This document shows, in pieces, positions 36,925 through 47,497 of a stretch of 64,000 nucleotides of DNA. The notes under the pieces were generated by a model. The model saw nothing but the letters and a program-made list of their open reading frames with translations. It was not told the origin of the DNA and searched no databases. The stretch is from Chromatiales bacterium. Lineage in GTDB: Bacteria; Pseudomonadota; Gammaproteobacteria; Steroidobacterales; Woeseiaceae. A program made the position numbers and the translations under genes. Every line of letters begins with the position of its first letter. Positions within the stretch are counted from its first letter, which is position 1. The stretch covers positions 1 to 64,000 of the forward strand of contig SHLT01000001.1 of NCBI GenBank assembly GCA_004282875.1, written 5' to 3'.

Positions 36925-38760
36925 TTACAGCGGCAGGTAAATGACCGTGTTTGAGATCAGGATCATTACGAATATCAGCGCCGTCACCATCGGGCCCAGG
37001 TAGATCCTGCCGGTCATGCGGAAGAAATAGCGATTGAAATAGGGCAGGAAGAACATCATCGGGACGACGCCAAACAGCAGGTTTACGTAGAGCCAGCCGT
37101 CGGTCCAATAGACGGTGCCCGTCGCGGCGAACGTCACGTACTGCACAACAACAATCAGCAACAGGCCCAACGAGTTCGCTACGCCTCCGAGCAGCATGCT
37201 GCGCCATTCGGGCTGGTCCTCGAACCGCATCGCCGCATTGACCCGGAGCGAGTTGGAGAGGAAGAAGACGAGGAACAGCGGCACGTACATGGCCAGGAGC
37301 AGCAGCAGCTCCGGCTGGAACGGGCGCACGCCCATAAACAGAAATCGGTAGTCGACGTGCAGGAAATAGTAGACGGCAAACAGTACCAGGAAGAACGCCG
37401 CGAACAAGAGTAATGCGAGTACCAGCGTCCTGCCGAGGTCACTGGCCGTTGTCGCTGCCCCCCAGTATGCTGGTGTGATGCCGTGGCGGCGACCGAAGTA
37501 GCGATACGTTAGCCAGAACATCAGGAAACCCACCGTCCCGTTGAGAATCGCCCATAACATGACGGCATTGTTCATGCGCTGCGGGAAGAACCAGGTGAGC
37601 TGGCGCGTCGATGCGGCAACGAACAGTTTCTGGGACAGCTCTGCCATTGGTATATAGGTCACGCAGGCAACGACCGCGCCAATAGTGAACGCCGTCCAGA
37701 AGATAATCCGTCCCCGCCCGGCGGGCCGCGGGAGCGGCGGTGGAACCGTGTTGATCAGTTGTCTGAACGGGGCGGTCTGCAACAGGAAGTGGCCCATCGG
37801 GATAATGGCGACCAGCGCCGCGATCAGTGCAATAACCCCGAGAATTTCCCGCCACTGCCAGATTTGGTCGTAAGGATCGAGACCGCTCTGCACGTCGAAC
37901 ACCTTCTCGAAGTACTTCATCTGGTTGGCAATGGCCTCGGCCATGTAGGGCTGGAACGGGTGCAGGTTGCGCTCGTTATGAATGACGCGGAGGGTTCGCT
38001 GCTGCAGGTCGCCGTAGTAACGTCCGAGTTCGACTTCGGAGATAGCCGCACTTTCCGGCAACCCGGAATTCACAGTGCGCAGCGCCTCGGGGGCAACGCG
38101 CATATCGCCGTCACCGTATGTATTGCGGTACGCGCCCTCGTCGTAGAGTGCGTACGCCACACCGACGTTTGACCGCACGTCCTGCAGGACCTCGTCGGTC
38201 AACGTGAGGACATAGCCCGAGACGTATACCGAATGCAGCTTGCTGAGATTGCCGGTTCTCGCCGCTTCACGGCCGAAGTAGTTCGCGCCGCGAATAGCCG
38301 CGTTGCCGCCGGCCGAATGGCCGGTGGCTGCGATCCTCGACCGGTCGACGTAGTTGAGATTGCTGCTGCTCGCGACGTAGTCGACGAGCGCAAACATGCC
38401 ATAGCCTTCCGTGGTTGCGGCGATGCGACTAAGCGAGGCACTCGAGGAGCCCTGCGCATAGGGGTCAATAGAGGCCGCCACAAAGCCGCGACGTGAGAGC
38501 TCGATCGCGACATTCGACAACGCCTCTTTCGAGCGCTGGAAACCCGGAATAACCACGATAAACGGTGCAGGCAAGTCGGCCGTGACCGAGCGAGGTTTAA
38601 AGAGATCAGCTACGACCCACTGGCCATTGTGCGTTGGAATCCTGATCGAGTCGACGTGTACCTGCCCGCCGCTGTTCTGTATTCGCGAGGCTGCCCAGCA
38701 CGACAGGATGAGAACGAGGAATGCGCCCAGCAACAGTTTCGATTGTCCCCTGTTCGACAT
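36925..38760 (-). CDS. Alpha/beta hydrolase with C-terminal multi-TM domain
   Basis: PFIVVIPGFQRSKEAL, AATGHSAGGNAA (GxSxG) plus several C-terminal TM helices. Confidence 0.75.
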   Translation of the reverse strand: MSNRGQSKLLLGAFLVLILSCWAASRIQNSGGQVHVDSIRIPTHNGQWVVADLFKPRSVTADLPAPFIVVIPGFQRSKEALSNVAIELSRRGFVAASIDPYAQGSSSASLSRIAATTEGYGMFALVDYVASSSNLNYVDRSRIAATGHSAGGNAAIRGANYFGREAARTGNLSKLHSVYVSGYVLTLTDEVLQDVRSNVGVAYALYDEGAYRNTYGDGDMRVAPEALRTVNSGLPESAAISEVELGRYYGDLQQRTLRVIHNERNLHPFQPYMAEAIANQMKYFEKVFDVQSGLDPYDQIWQWREILGVIALIAALVAIIPMGHFLLQTAPFRQLINTVPPPLPRPAGRGRIIFWTAFTIGAVVACVTYIPMAELSQKLFVAASTRQLTWFFPQRMNNAVMLWAILNGTVGFLMFWLTYRYFGRRHGITPAYWGAATTASDLGRTLVLALLLFAAFFLVLFAVYYFLHVDYRFLFMGVRPFQPELLLLLAMYVPLFLVFFLSNSLRVNAAMRFEDQPEWRSMLLGGVANSLGLLLIVVVQYVTFAATGTVYWTDGWLYVNLLFGVVPMMFFLPYFNRYFFRMTGRIYLGPMVTALIFVMILISNTVIYLPL

Positions 38761-38901
38761 GAAGATCCCGATCTTGTGGAAACGCCCAGTTGAGACAAAT
38801 GCGAAGTGCAAGTCAACAGGAAAGGCCCCTCGGTGAGGGAACTGCCAACGGATGCGTTCTGGTAAGCTGCCTCACGCGCTCGCAATGAGAAGGAGAACAG
38901 C

Positions 38902-39309
38902 ATGCAGCTACCTATAACATTGATGTACGCCGGCATCTTCGCGATCTTCGCGCTGTTGCTCAGCTTCATGGCGGGTAGCGACCGCGCAAAAACCGGCATT
39001 TCGATACTGTACGGCGACCCCGTTGACATGAAGCTCGGCGAAAAAGTCCGCCGCCACCAGAACTTCCTCGAGTACGTACCGCTGTTCCTGATCGTGTTTG
39101 GCGCGCTCGAGGCAAACGGCGTTGCGCCACTGTTCCTGTATATCGTCGGTGACCTGATGATCGTTGCGCGGATCTTCCATGCGTTCGGACTGCATCACGA
39201 CAACATGGCCCATATAGGTCGCCTTATCGGTGCCGGCGGTACGGCACTCCTGACGCTGGTTTGTGCGTGCTACGCGATCTGGCTGTCGGCGAGCGAGCTG
39301 CTTAGTTGA
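38902..39309 (+). CDS. MAPEG family protein
   Basis: KVRRHQNFLEYVPLFLIVFGALEANG, ARIFHAFGLH. Confidence 0.88.
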   Translation: MQLPITLMYAGIFAIFALLLSFMAGSDRAKTGISILYGDPVDMKLGEKVRRHQNFLEYVPLFLIVFGALEANGVAPLFLYIVGDLMIVARIFHAFGLHHDNMAHIGRLIGAGGTALLTLVCACYAIWLSASELLS

Positions 39310-40237
39310 CGCGGATGCCGCCTGACGACGTGTCGATCCTGAGCAGGTCACCGCCTCCACGAACGTCGCCACGGATGTGACGCTTCGAGATCTTGCCCTG
39401 CACCATGACGGGGTGATCGATGACGATACTTCCGGAACTCGACTCGGCATCCAGCTGGAACGCGGCGTCGTCGGGCAGGTCGATCTGGACAGAGCCGGAA
39501 CCCGTGTCGAGGTCCCAGGTTCCGCGCTGCCTGCCGTCGACCCTGATGCGACCGCTACCGGCGCGTGCGTGCAGCGCGCCGTCGATATTGTGCAGCTCAA
39601 TGCTCCCCGAGCCGGTCGAGACTCTCACATCGCCGGGCCCGGACTGTGTGAGGGTAATGCTGCCACTGCCGGTATCGCCCTCAAAAGCGCCGGCAATACC
39701 ATTGGCGCGTATCGAGCCACTGCCCGTATCGGCGACGGCGCTGCCACTGATGTTGTTGAGCGTGACGCTGCCCGACCCGGAATCGGCTTCAACGACCTCG
39801 GCCACTCCCTCGATGGTCATGGACCCTGAACCGGTATCGGATTTCACGCGGGTTGTCGCGGGTACCGTAATTTCGTAGCTGATCGAGATGTTCCCTTTCA
39901 GGCCGCGGCCCTTGAGGTAGCCAACGCGCAGGCTGTCGCCATCCAGCTCAATCGGAGGCTCGGCCAGAACCCGGTCCAACAGCTCCTGCGCATTGTCTTC
40001 GCTGCGCCGAAACCAGGACTTCCCGACCTTGACGTGGCCGACGATCTCAACGCGGTCGACGGCGCCGGCCTCGATGATGATGCTGCCGCTGCCCGTCGAG
40101 ACGTCCAGCAAGATCGGCTCGTCGACGCTAAGTGTCTGTTCAAAGGACCCTTTTGCCGCGCGAGCTTCGGAAGCCCACAGGCTGGCTACGAGCGCGACAC
40201 CCAATACGATCCACGATCCGTTCGACTTCAGATTCAC
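39302..40237 (-). CDS. DUF4097-type repeat beta-strand protein
   Basis: Signal peptide; about nine (D/S)TGSGSI-type repeats spaced about 18-20 aa. Confidence 0.8.
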   Translation of the reverse strand: MNLKSNGSWIVLGVALVASLWASEARAAKGSFEQTLSVDEPILLDVSTGSGSIIIEAGAVDRVEIVGHVKVGKSWFRRSEDNAQELLDRVLAEPPIELDGDSLRVGYLKGRGLKGNISISYEITVPATTRVKSDTGSGSMTIEGVAEVVEADSGSGSVTLNNISGSAVADTGSGSIRANGIAGAFEGDTGSGSITLTQSGPGDVRVSTGSGSIELHNIDGALHARAGSGRIRVDGRQRGTWDLDTGSGSVQIDLPDDAAFQLDAESSSGSIVIDHPVMVQGKISKRHIRGDVRGGGDLLRIDTSSGGIRVN

Positions 40238-40324
40238 TGTTCTTCCTCCGGGGCGGCTGCCCCCAAAAACCCGGTTCTACAGCTTAGATACCTGCCAGGC
40301 GGTTTTGGTTGCGACCCAGGTCGA

Positions 40325-40777
40325 TCATTTGAGCCAGACGACGTACAGGCCCTGCATCGTCGCGCAGCGCTTGTCCTCGTGAAACAGGTCGACATGGATG
40401 TCGAGCCGGATGCGCTCGGGGTCGTTGGCCTTGAGCCTGGCGAGGCAGGACTCGAAATCGTCGGGCTCGATGTACGCCTTTACGACCAGGTGGCCACGGG
40501 CCGGTCGCTCGAAGGTCATTTCATTCTTGTAGACAACGATCTCGGTGTTCTCGATTCCGTTGTCGAGGAATGCCAGCGTTGACACGGCCCAGCCACCAAA
40601 CAGGCAGATGCTGGCGATGCTGCCGCCGAACGCCGTGCCCTTGTTGTTGATGTTCGGTGCGAGCGGAGCCTCCATCGTCAACGCGAGGTCGTTGAAGTCG
40701 ACAAACGACAGGTGCATCGCCGTGAGCAGCGGAATATCGCGCCGGCACTCGGCTTCGAAGGCATTCAGGTCTATCAT
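40325..40777 (-). CDS. YiiD_C/hotdog thioesterase domain protein
   Basis: MHLSFVDFNDLALTMEAPLAPNINNKGTAFGGSIASICLFGGWA. Confidence 0.8.
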   Translation of the reverse strand: MIDLNAFEAECRRDIPLLTAMHLSFVDFNDLALTMEAPLAPNINNKGTAFGGSIASICLFGGWAVSTLAFLDNGIENTEIVVYKNEMTFERPARGHLVVKAYIEPDDFESCLARLKANDPERIRLDIHVDLFHEDKRCATMQGLYVVWLK

Positions 40778-40804
40778 GCGGTATCCGAACGGCACCCGGA
40801 GTAA

Positions 40805-42019
40805 TTGATGGATTTCGAATTCTCACCCAAGGTACAGGATCTTCGCAAACGCCTGCTCGCTTTCATGGATGATCACATCTACCCGAATGAGGCGCTGTTC
40901 GAGGAACAGGTCGCGGAGGGCAATCGGTGGGCCGCGCCGGAGCTGCTTTCAGACCTGAAGCAGCGCGCACAGGCGGAAGGCCTGTGGAACCTGTTCCTGC
41001 CGCAGAGTTACGGGGAATTCAGCCCGGGCCTGACCAACCTCGAGTACGCACCCCTGGCCGAGATCATGGGCCGCGTCCTCTGGGCGTCGGAGGTTTTCAA
41101 TTGCAGCGCCCCGGACACCGGCAACATGGAAGTGCTGGCGCGCTATGGCAGCCCGGCTCAGCAGAAGGAATGGCTGGCGCCGCTCTTGCGCGGTGAAATT
41201 CGCTCCGCTTTTTGCATGACCGAGCCCGATGTCGCGTCATCGGACGCCACCAATATTGAAACGTCAATGATGCGCGACGGCGACGACTACGTGATTAACG
41301 GCCGCAAGTGGTGGTCCAGCGGCGCCTGCGGTGAGCGTTGCAAAGTGCATATCGTCATGGGCAAGACCGACCCCGATAACGAGAACCGTTATCGACAGCA
41401 GTCCATGATCCTCGTTCCCGCTGACGCAGATGGCGTCACGGTAGAGCGTCCGCTGAAGGTGTTCGGCTATGACGACGCGCCGGAAGGCCACGCGGAAGTC
41501 GTTTTCGACAACGTGCGTGTGCCGGCATCGAACCTGTTGCTTGGTGAAGGTCGCGGGTTTGAGATCGCGCAGGGGAGACTCGGTCCAGGCCGTATTCATC
41601 ACTGTATGCGCCTGGTCGGGCTCGCGCAGCGCGCACTCGAGGCGATGTGCGTCCGCGCCGAAACGCGCGTGGCCTTCGGTCGCCCGTTGTCGAAACAGCA
41701 GTCCGTTCGGGAACAGATCGCAGAATCGGCCTGCGAGATCGAGCAGGCTCGATTGCTGACATTGAAGGCGGCGGATCGCATGGACAAGGGCGGTAACAAG
41801 GCCGCCAAGGACCTGATCGCGATGATCAAGATTGTCGCGCCGTCGATGGCCTGCAGGGTGCTCGATCGAGCCATACAGGTGCATGGCGGAGCGGGTGTCT
41901 GCCAGGACTTCTTCCTCGCGCATGCTTATGCGGCGGCGCGGACGATTCGGCTTGCGGATGGGCCGGACCAGGTGCACATGATGCAGTTAGGCCGCAACCT
42001 GGCGGCTGCGTCGATCTAG
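40805..42019 (+). CDS. Acyl-CoA dehydrogenase (ACAD10/11-like)
   Basis: [42 protein letters not shown]. Confidence 0.9.
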   Translation: MMDFEFSPKVQDLRKRLLAFMDDHIYPNEALFEEQVAEGNRWAAPELLSDLKQRAQAEGLWNLFLPQSYGEFSPGLTNLEYAPLAEIMGRVLWASEVFNCSAPDTGNMEVLARYGSPAQQKEWLAPLLRGEIRSAFCMTEPDVASSDATNIETSMMRDGDDYVINGRKWWSSGACGERCKVHIVMGKTDPDNENRYRQQSMILVPADADGVTVERPLKVFGYDDAPEGHAEVVFDNVRVPASNLLLGEGRGFEIAQGRLGPGRIHHCMRLVGLAQRALEAMCVRAETRVAFGRPLSKQQSVREQIAESACEIEQARLLTLKAADRMDKGGNKAAKDLIAMIKIVAPSMACRVLDRAIQVHGGAGVCQDFFLAHAYAAARTIRLADGPDQVHMMQLGRNLAAASI

Positions 42020-42042
42020 AATTCGAGGCACCGCCAGGTCGA

Positions 42043-42822
42043 TCAAAACTCGACAGTTGGCTGCGGGTCGTAGAGAAATCTCAGCTGTTCACCTAGCGGA
42101 GCCAACCATTGATTCACCCAATCGACGTTCCCCTGGCTGACCTGCGGAATGAGGGGAACCAGCACGAAAATGAACGTCGCGAGGCCGATCCAATAAGCCG
42201 GATGCACCGACCTCCGGGTTAGTGCGTCGTAGGCCACTCCTATCATCAGGAAGAGGCTGCACGACAGTATGCCAACGGGAATGGACAGTGGATGGAAACC
42301 GCTGATGACCATTACCCATCTACTGACGCCGGCGCCTACGCCGATGCCGCTTGCTACGATCATTAGTCGTTTGTGCGCCTGCCATCGATTCGTCAGTGCC
42401 ATGCGTATTGAGGCAATGTAAAACGCGACGAACAAGACCAGGTTGGCAAGGATTATCGGCGCGTACAAGAGCCAGATGAGCGGCTCACCGTTGCGCGCAG
42501 CCTCGGCTGCACGTGCGGACACAACGAGTAACCCGGTCAGGGTCATTATCAGCACAAGAATAACGCTCACTTTGCCGAGCGTTCTGTGCAGCGCTTGCCG
42601 GCGGCGGCCGATGAGAATTGCCTGGAGAGGGAACAACACCAGCCACAGGAAAAAACTCCAGCCATGTAAGTGCAATGGAAAGCCCGCTGGGGGGTATGCC
42701 TTGTCGATGATTGGCGCAAAGTACGTAAACCAGAAGCCAGAGAGACCGGCCGCACTGATCAGGACGGCAAGCCCCGAGAAAAACAGGTGATCCAACCTGT
42801 GTTGATTGCCCATTCTGGTCAT
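42043..42822 (-). CDS. Multi-TM membrane protein of unknown function
   Basis: 259 aa, about seven hydrophobic segments. Confidence 0.6.
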   Translation of the reverse strand: MTRMGNQHRLDHLFFSGLAVLISAAGLSGFWFTYFAPIIDKAYPPAGFPLHLHGWSFFLWLVLFPLQAILIGRRRQALHRTLGKVSVILVLIMTLTGLLVVSARAAEAARNGEPLIWLLYAPIILANLVLFVAFYIASIRMALTNRWQAHKRLMIVASGIGVGAGVSRWVMVISGFHPLSIPVGILSCSLFLMIGVAYDALTRRSVHPAYWIGLATFIFVLVPLIPQVSQGNVDWVNQWLAPLGEQLRFLYDPQPTVEF

Positions 42823-42838
42823 GTCGTCTGTACCCCCA

Positions 42839-45178
42839 TTACCGCCCGTGTATCTCGCTCAACGCGTCGTCGAGCGCTGCCACGAACAGGTCGACGTGTT
42901 CGTGCTGGAACACCAGCGGCGGGCGCAACTTGAGGATGTTGCCGTCGCGCCCTTCGTTGCCGACGAGTACGTGGCGCTGCCGCATCAGTTCGAGCAAGCG
43001 CACCGTCTCCTCGCTAGCCGGCGTGCGAGTGTCACGGTCCGTGACGAATTCGACCCCGATCAGCATACCATTGCCGCGCACATCGCCGATGAGCGGCTGC
43101 GTCGCCATGAGCTCGCGCAGTCGGCTGCGGAAATAGTCACCGACGATCCGGCCATTCTCTATCAGCTCATCGCGCTCGATAACGTCGAGCACGGCGTTGC
43201 CCGCGGCGCAGGCCACCGTGTTGCCTCCGAAGGTGCTGAACAGGCCGGTCTTCTCGGTGAAGCGTTCCAGGATCTCGGACCGGGTCACGACGACACCCAG
43301 CGGATGACCGTTTCCGACCGGTTTGCCCATCGTGACGAAGTCGGCCCGCATGCCGTGCAGCTCGTGCCCCCACCACTGCCCCATGCGACCGAAGCCCGAT
43401 TGCACCTCGTCGCAGATCATCAGTCCTCCCGCCGCACGGACGCGCTTTTCAATGTCGCGCAGATAACCATCGGGCGCCTGGGGAACGCCGCTCGAACAGA
43501 GCGCGGAATCAATCATGAAGGCGGCGAGCTCGTGCCCGGCGCCCGCAAGGTCGGCGAGCGCCCGGTCCGCGTCGGCGGCGTACCTCGCAGCAATGTCAGG
43601 CGTTCCCTCACGGAACTTGCCGCGATAGGGATCCGGCACGACCAGACCCTGCAGGTGGCGCGGCAACTCTGTGTTCGGGTGTCCCGGCGAAAACTCCCGG
43701 ATCGGCCCGGTTATGCCGTGGTAGGCGTCTTCCATGAGCAGGCCGCCCGAGCGGCCCGTCATGACCCTGGCCATTTGCCATGCGATATCGTTTGCCTCGC
43801 TGCCGGAATTCACAAACACGCAGGCATCGAGGTGTGGTGCCAGCTTGTCGGTCAGCCGCTCGGCGTACTCGAGAATGTTGCTGTACAGATAGCGCGTATT
43901 GGTATTCAGCGCAGCCGCCTGCCTGGAGATCGCCTTCACCACGTGCGGATTGCAGTGCCCGACTTGCGGGACGTTGTTGTAACAGTCGAGGTAACGATTG
44001 CCGTCAGTGGAGTAAAGGAACGGCCCATCTGCACGCTCAAAATGCATGGGCCGCGTGTAAAAGTGCGCCGCATTCCTGCCGAGTAGGTGCCGGCGCTTGT
44101 CCAGCAACGCATCCTCGTCGGCTCCCCCGAGCATGGCAGGGAACCGGCAGGCGCGCCGCACCGCGCTCGTGCAGGCGACGGCGCCAATCGTTAGCAGCTG
44201 GTCCAGTTCCGCGACGAACGGCTCATTCGACGGCATGTGGCCGGGTGTTTCGGGGTGCAGTGCGTGCCGTGCTGCGACGACCGTTGCACCAAGCGCGTAG
44301 CGCGCACAGATGAGGTCGTATAGCAGGTCGACTTCATTCTCCTCGAGCGGAAAGGTGGTATCGAAGCCGACTGCGGCATTGCAGATGACATCGAGCAGGT
44401 CGTCGTCAGTGTGTGCCGTACTTTCCGGGATGATCGCAAGGTCGGCGACGACCGGGCCGTAGAGCATGTCCCCGAAATCGATAAGGCCGGTGATGCGATC
44501 CGGGTTATTTGCATCGACAAGTACGTTCCCACAGTGGGCGTCCTGGTGAATGACCTGGTGCCGGGCTCCATCGAGCCGCGGCTTCGCGTGTTCCCTGAAT
44601 CGGTCAAATACCGAGTTGACGAGGGCCCGCGTGGACTTGTCGCCGATATGTTTGACGAGCGGCTGGAGGCGCAGGCAATTCGCGATGCTCCAGGGGTGAT
44701 CGTTGGTGCGCGCCGCCGGGTGGAAGAAGCTGCCGAGAGCGACGTTGAGGCGACCCATCAGCGCGCCGACCTCCCGCCATGTGCGCAGCGTGGCCGGTGT
44801 GTCCTCTACTGGCGTGCCGGGCAGGCAGCCAAGCAGCCGCAGAATATGTGAGTCCCCGTTTTCCGCAATGACACGGCGCATAAACTGGCCGTCCCGATCG
44901 GCGTGCATGTGCGGCACAGGCAGTGACGGGTCGCGAGCACGGATGTGCTGCAGGGCCGCTACCTGTAGTCCGACGATGTCTTCACCGTCTTCGCCATTGG
45001 AAATTTTGAAAATATACGAAGCGTCGTCACCGTCGATCCGAAAGTTCAAATCGCGTTCGCCACCGAGTGCGTGCAGCTCCCCCTTGATCGCAAAGTGAGT
45101 GTGCGCGAGCCGAGTGGCTTCTTCGACGTCAACGTCGGGCAGGTTCCGATCGAGCAGTCGAATCCCGGTCTCAGGCAT
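42839..45178 (-). CDS. Fusion of an APH/hydroxylysine-kinase-like domain with a class III PLP enzyme (phospho-lyase-like)
   Basis: HQDAHCGNVLVDANNPDRITGLIDFGD kinase motifs; ICDEVQSGFGRMGQWWGHE...FVTMGKPVGNGHPLG PLP domain. Confidence 0.85.
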   Translation of the reverse strand: MPETGIRLLDRNLPDVDVEEATRLAHTHFAIKGELHALGGERDLNFRIDGDDASYIFKISNGEDGEDIVGLQVAALQHIRARDPSLPVPHMHADRDGQFMRRVIAENGDSHILRLLGCLPGTPVEDTPATLRTWREVGALMGRLNVALGSFFHPAARTNDHPWSIANCLRLQPLVKHIGDKSTRALVNSVFDRFREHAKPRLDGARHQVIHQDAHCGNVLVDANNPDRITGLIDFGDMLYGPVVADLAIIPESTAHTDDDLLDVICNAAVGFDTTFPLEENEVDLLYDLICARYALGATVVAARHALHPETPGHMPSNEPFVAELDQLLTIGAVACTSAVRRACRFPAMLGGADEDALLDKRRHLLGRNAAHFYTRPMHFERADGPFLYSTDGNRYLDCYNNVPQVGHCNPHVVKAISRQAAALNTNTRYLYSNILEYAERLTDKLAPHLDACVFVNSGSEANDIAWQMARVMTGRSGGLLMEDAYHGITGPIREFSPGHPNTELPRHLQGLVVPDPYRGKFREGTPDIAARYAADADRALADLAGAGHELAAFMIDSALCSSGVPQAPDGYLRDIEKRVRAAGGLMICDEVQSGFGRMGQWWGHELHGMRADFVTMGKPVGNGHPLGVVVTRSEILERFTEKTGLFSTFGGNTVACAAGNAVLDVIERDELIENGRIVGDYFRSRLRELMATQPLIGDVRGNGMLIGVEFVTDRDTRTPASEETVRLLELMRQRHVLVGNEGRDGNILKLRPPLVFQHEHVDLFVAALDDALSEIHGR

Positions 45179-46028
45179 CGCGGCGTCTGTCGAGCAGCGT
45201 GGCCAGGGGGTCAGGACCAATCGCGGCATCTGCCGGCAACTGCAGGGCATCGAGCAGCAGCCCGAAAACCTGGCCCTGAGACGAGACGTGCAATTTGCTG
45301 AAGATGCTTTTCTTGTGATTGCGAACCGTGCCGGGCGTGATGTCCAGTGCGCGCGCCGACAGCTTGTCGGAGTAGCCGCGCATCGTCAGCTGCATGATGT
45401 CCATCTCGCGAGCCGTCAGTAAGGAACAGCCGAAGTTGTCCATCACGTAGCGCAGGTGGGTGTGGAATGAGTCGGCTTCCGTATTGCCGCTCTCGAAGCT
45501 TGCCTTGCGGGCGTCCCAGAATCGCCGCATGGTTGCAGCGACGGTCGGGCTAACGGCGTTCAGTACGTCCATATCTTCGCGCGAGAATGGCTCCGATCCC
45601 TCGGTGCGTGATAACGGCACATGCAGCATCGTATCGTTGTCATAGTGAGCGTTGATGCTGAACTCGGAGACAATCTTCACGCTGCTCCAGTACTTCAGGA
45701 AATAGTCGGACTCAAAGAAATCATCGGGACAAATATCGTGCAGCAAAGCGCAGGTAGGTAGCGTACCTCGCAGGAAATGATCGTAGACCGGGTCCAGCAG
45801 GTAGAGACTCTCGAGATAGGAGCTCGCCTCGGTACCCGGTGGCACATCGTGGAGGAGTGCGAGCGGCGATGAGTGACGACGCAGCACGAATACACCTGAT
45901 CGGTCAGTCTCGACGAGACTGCCAAGGGCATCGCAGAGACGTCGCGGCGTTTCGGCATCATCGATCGATTCAACGACCTGAGCAAGACCCTCGGACCAGG
46001 ATCGGAGTTCATCGAGAGAGAGTGCCAT
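45171..46028 (-). CDS. LuxR family transcriptional regulator
   Basis: C-terminal LTAREMDIMQLTMRGYSDKLSARALDITPGTVRNHKKSIFSKLHVSSQGQVF. Confidence 0.9.
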   Translation of the reverse strand: MALSLDELRSWSEGLAQVVESIDDAETPRRLCDALGSLVETDRSGVFVLRRHSSPLALLHDVPPGTEASSYLESLYLLDPVYDHFLRGTLPTCALLHDICPDDFFESDYFLKYWSSVKIVSEFSINAHYDNDTMLHVPLSRTEGSEPFSREDMDVLNAVSPTVAATMRRFWDARKASFESGNTEADSFHTHLRYVMDNFGCSLLTAREMDIMQLTMRGYSDKLSARALDITPGTVRNHKKSIFSKLHVSSQGQVFGLLLDALQLPADAAIGPDPLATLLDRRRDA

Positions 46029-46174
46029 GCGGCTGGGGCCTGTCGCCTGCTTTCCGTCCAAAAAGTGGCCGAAATAGTAACATCGATACATCGCCCGATA
46101 GGACATTTAGGATATTGCCGGGCGGTGGTAATGGGGCCATTATGAATATCTGACTGGCATTCCGGGGTGGTCCA

Positions 46175-47497
46175 ATGTGTGCGGTTGAAAAGAAGGACGT
46201 GGGGGCGGGACTGAGCAACGCGGATTGGCAGACGCGCAAGGAAGCGGCTGTGGCGCGTGGCCAGGGCAACATTGCGCCCGTCTATATCGATCATGCCGAG
46301 AATGCAGAGATGTGGGACGTCGAAGGCCGGCGTTACATCGATTTCGGTACAGGCATTGCCGTCTGCAACACCGGACACAGCAATCCCAGGGTTGTTGCCG
46401 CCGTCAAGGAGCAGCTCGAGAAATTCAGCCATACCTGCCTCATGGTGACACCCTACGACACGGCCGTGCGTCTCGCCGAGGCGCTAAATGCGCTTGCGCC
46501 CGGCGATACGGCGAAAAAGTCGATGTTTGTCACGACCGGGGCGGAAGCCGTCGAAAATACTGTCAAGATCGCACGTGCATTTACGGGTCGCCGCGGTGTA
46601 ATAGCGTTCAACGGCGGCTTCCACGGGCGCACGATGATGGCGATGGGGCTCACGGGCAAGATCACGCCCTACAAGAACCTGTTCGGACCGTTTCCGGGCG
46701 AGGTCTACCACGCGCCGTTCCCGATCGAGTATCACGGAGTCGGGGTCGGGGATTCCCTCAAGGCGCTGCATAACCTGTTCAAGGTGGATATCGCGCCATC
46801 GGATGTTGCGGCCATTATCGTCGAGCCGGTGCAGGGCGAGGGCGGTTTCTACCCGGCTCCAAACGAGTTCATGCAGGCGCTGCGCGCCATCTGTGACGAG
46901 CATGGGATTGTCATGATCGCGGACGAAATCCAGACCGGCTTCGGCCGGACCGGCAAGTTTTTCGCCAGCGAGTACGCCGGTATCGAGCCGGACCTCATGA
47001 CCGTCGCCAAAGGTGTGGCCGGCGGGTTCCCGCTGGCGGCGGTGGTCGGCAAGGCGGACATCATGGATGCACCACTACCGGGCGGACTTGGTGGGACCTA
47101 TGCCGGTTCGCCGCTCGGATGTGCTGCGGCGCTGGCTGTCATCGACGTCATCCGCGAGGACGGTCTCGTGGAGCGCGCCAGTGAGATCGGTGCAAGGTTC
47201 AAGACGCGACTCAACGCATTGCAGGCGAAGCACCCGAGCACCATCGGCCATGTTCGCTGCGATCGCGGCGCCATGATCGCAATGGAGCTTGTCGAGGACG
47301 GCGACGTCGCGAGGCCCGCAGCCGACCTGACCAAGGCGCTGGTGGGTGCCGCCTACGAGAATGGCCTTGTGCTGTTGTCGTGTGGTGTGAACGGCAACGT
47401 CATCCGTTTCCTGCCGGCGCTGACGATCAGCGACGAACTCATCGACGAAGGCTTCGATATCCTGGAGACTTGCCTGGATGCCTGCCTCGCTGCCTAG
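46175..47497 (+). CDS. gabT: 4-aminobutyrate aminotransferase (class III)
   Basis: VTTGAEAVENTVKIARAFTGRRGVIAFNGGFHGRT, IADEIQTGFGRTGKFFASEY. Confidence 0.92.
   Translation: MCAVEKKDVGAGLSNADWQTRKEAAVARGQGNIAPVYIDHAENAEMWDVEGRRYIDFGTGIAVCNTGHSNPRVVAAVKEQLEKFSHTCLMVTPYDTAVRLAEALNALAPGDTAKKSMFVTTGAEAVENTVKIARAFTGRRGVIAFNGGFHGRTMMAMGLTGKITPYKNLFGPFPGEVYHAPFPIEYHGVGVGDSLKALHNLFKVDIAPSDVAAIIVEPVQGEGGFYPAPNEFMQALRAICDEHGIVMIADEIQTGFGRTGKFFASEYAGIEPDLMTVAKGVAGGFPLAAVVGKADIMDAPLPGGLGGTYAGSPLGCAAALAVIDVIREDGLVERASEIGARFKTRLNALQAKHPSTIGHVRCDRGAMIAMELVEDGDVARPAADLTKALVGAAYENGLVLLSCGVNGNVIRFLPALTISDELIDEGFDILETCLDACLAA

Noticed and set aside
42806-44086. 426-aa plus ORF opposite the kinase/phospho-lyase fusion
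   Set aside because: Minus-strand protein has intact kinase and PLP motifs; plus frame has no domain.
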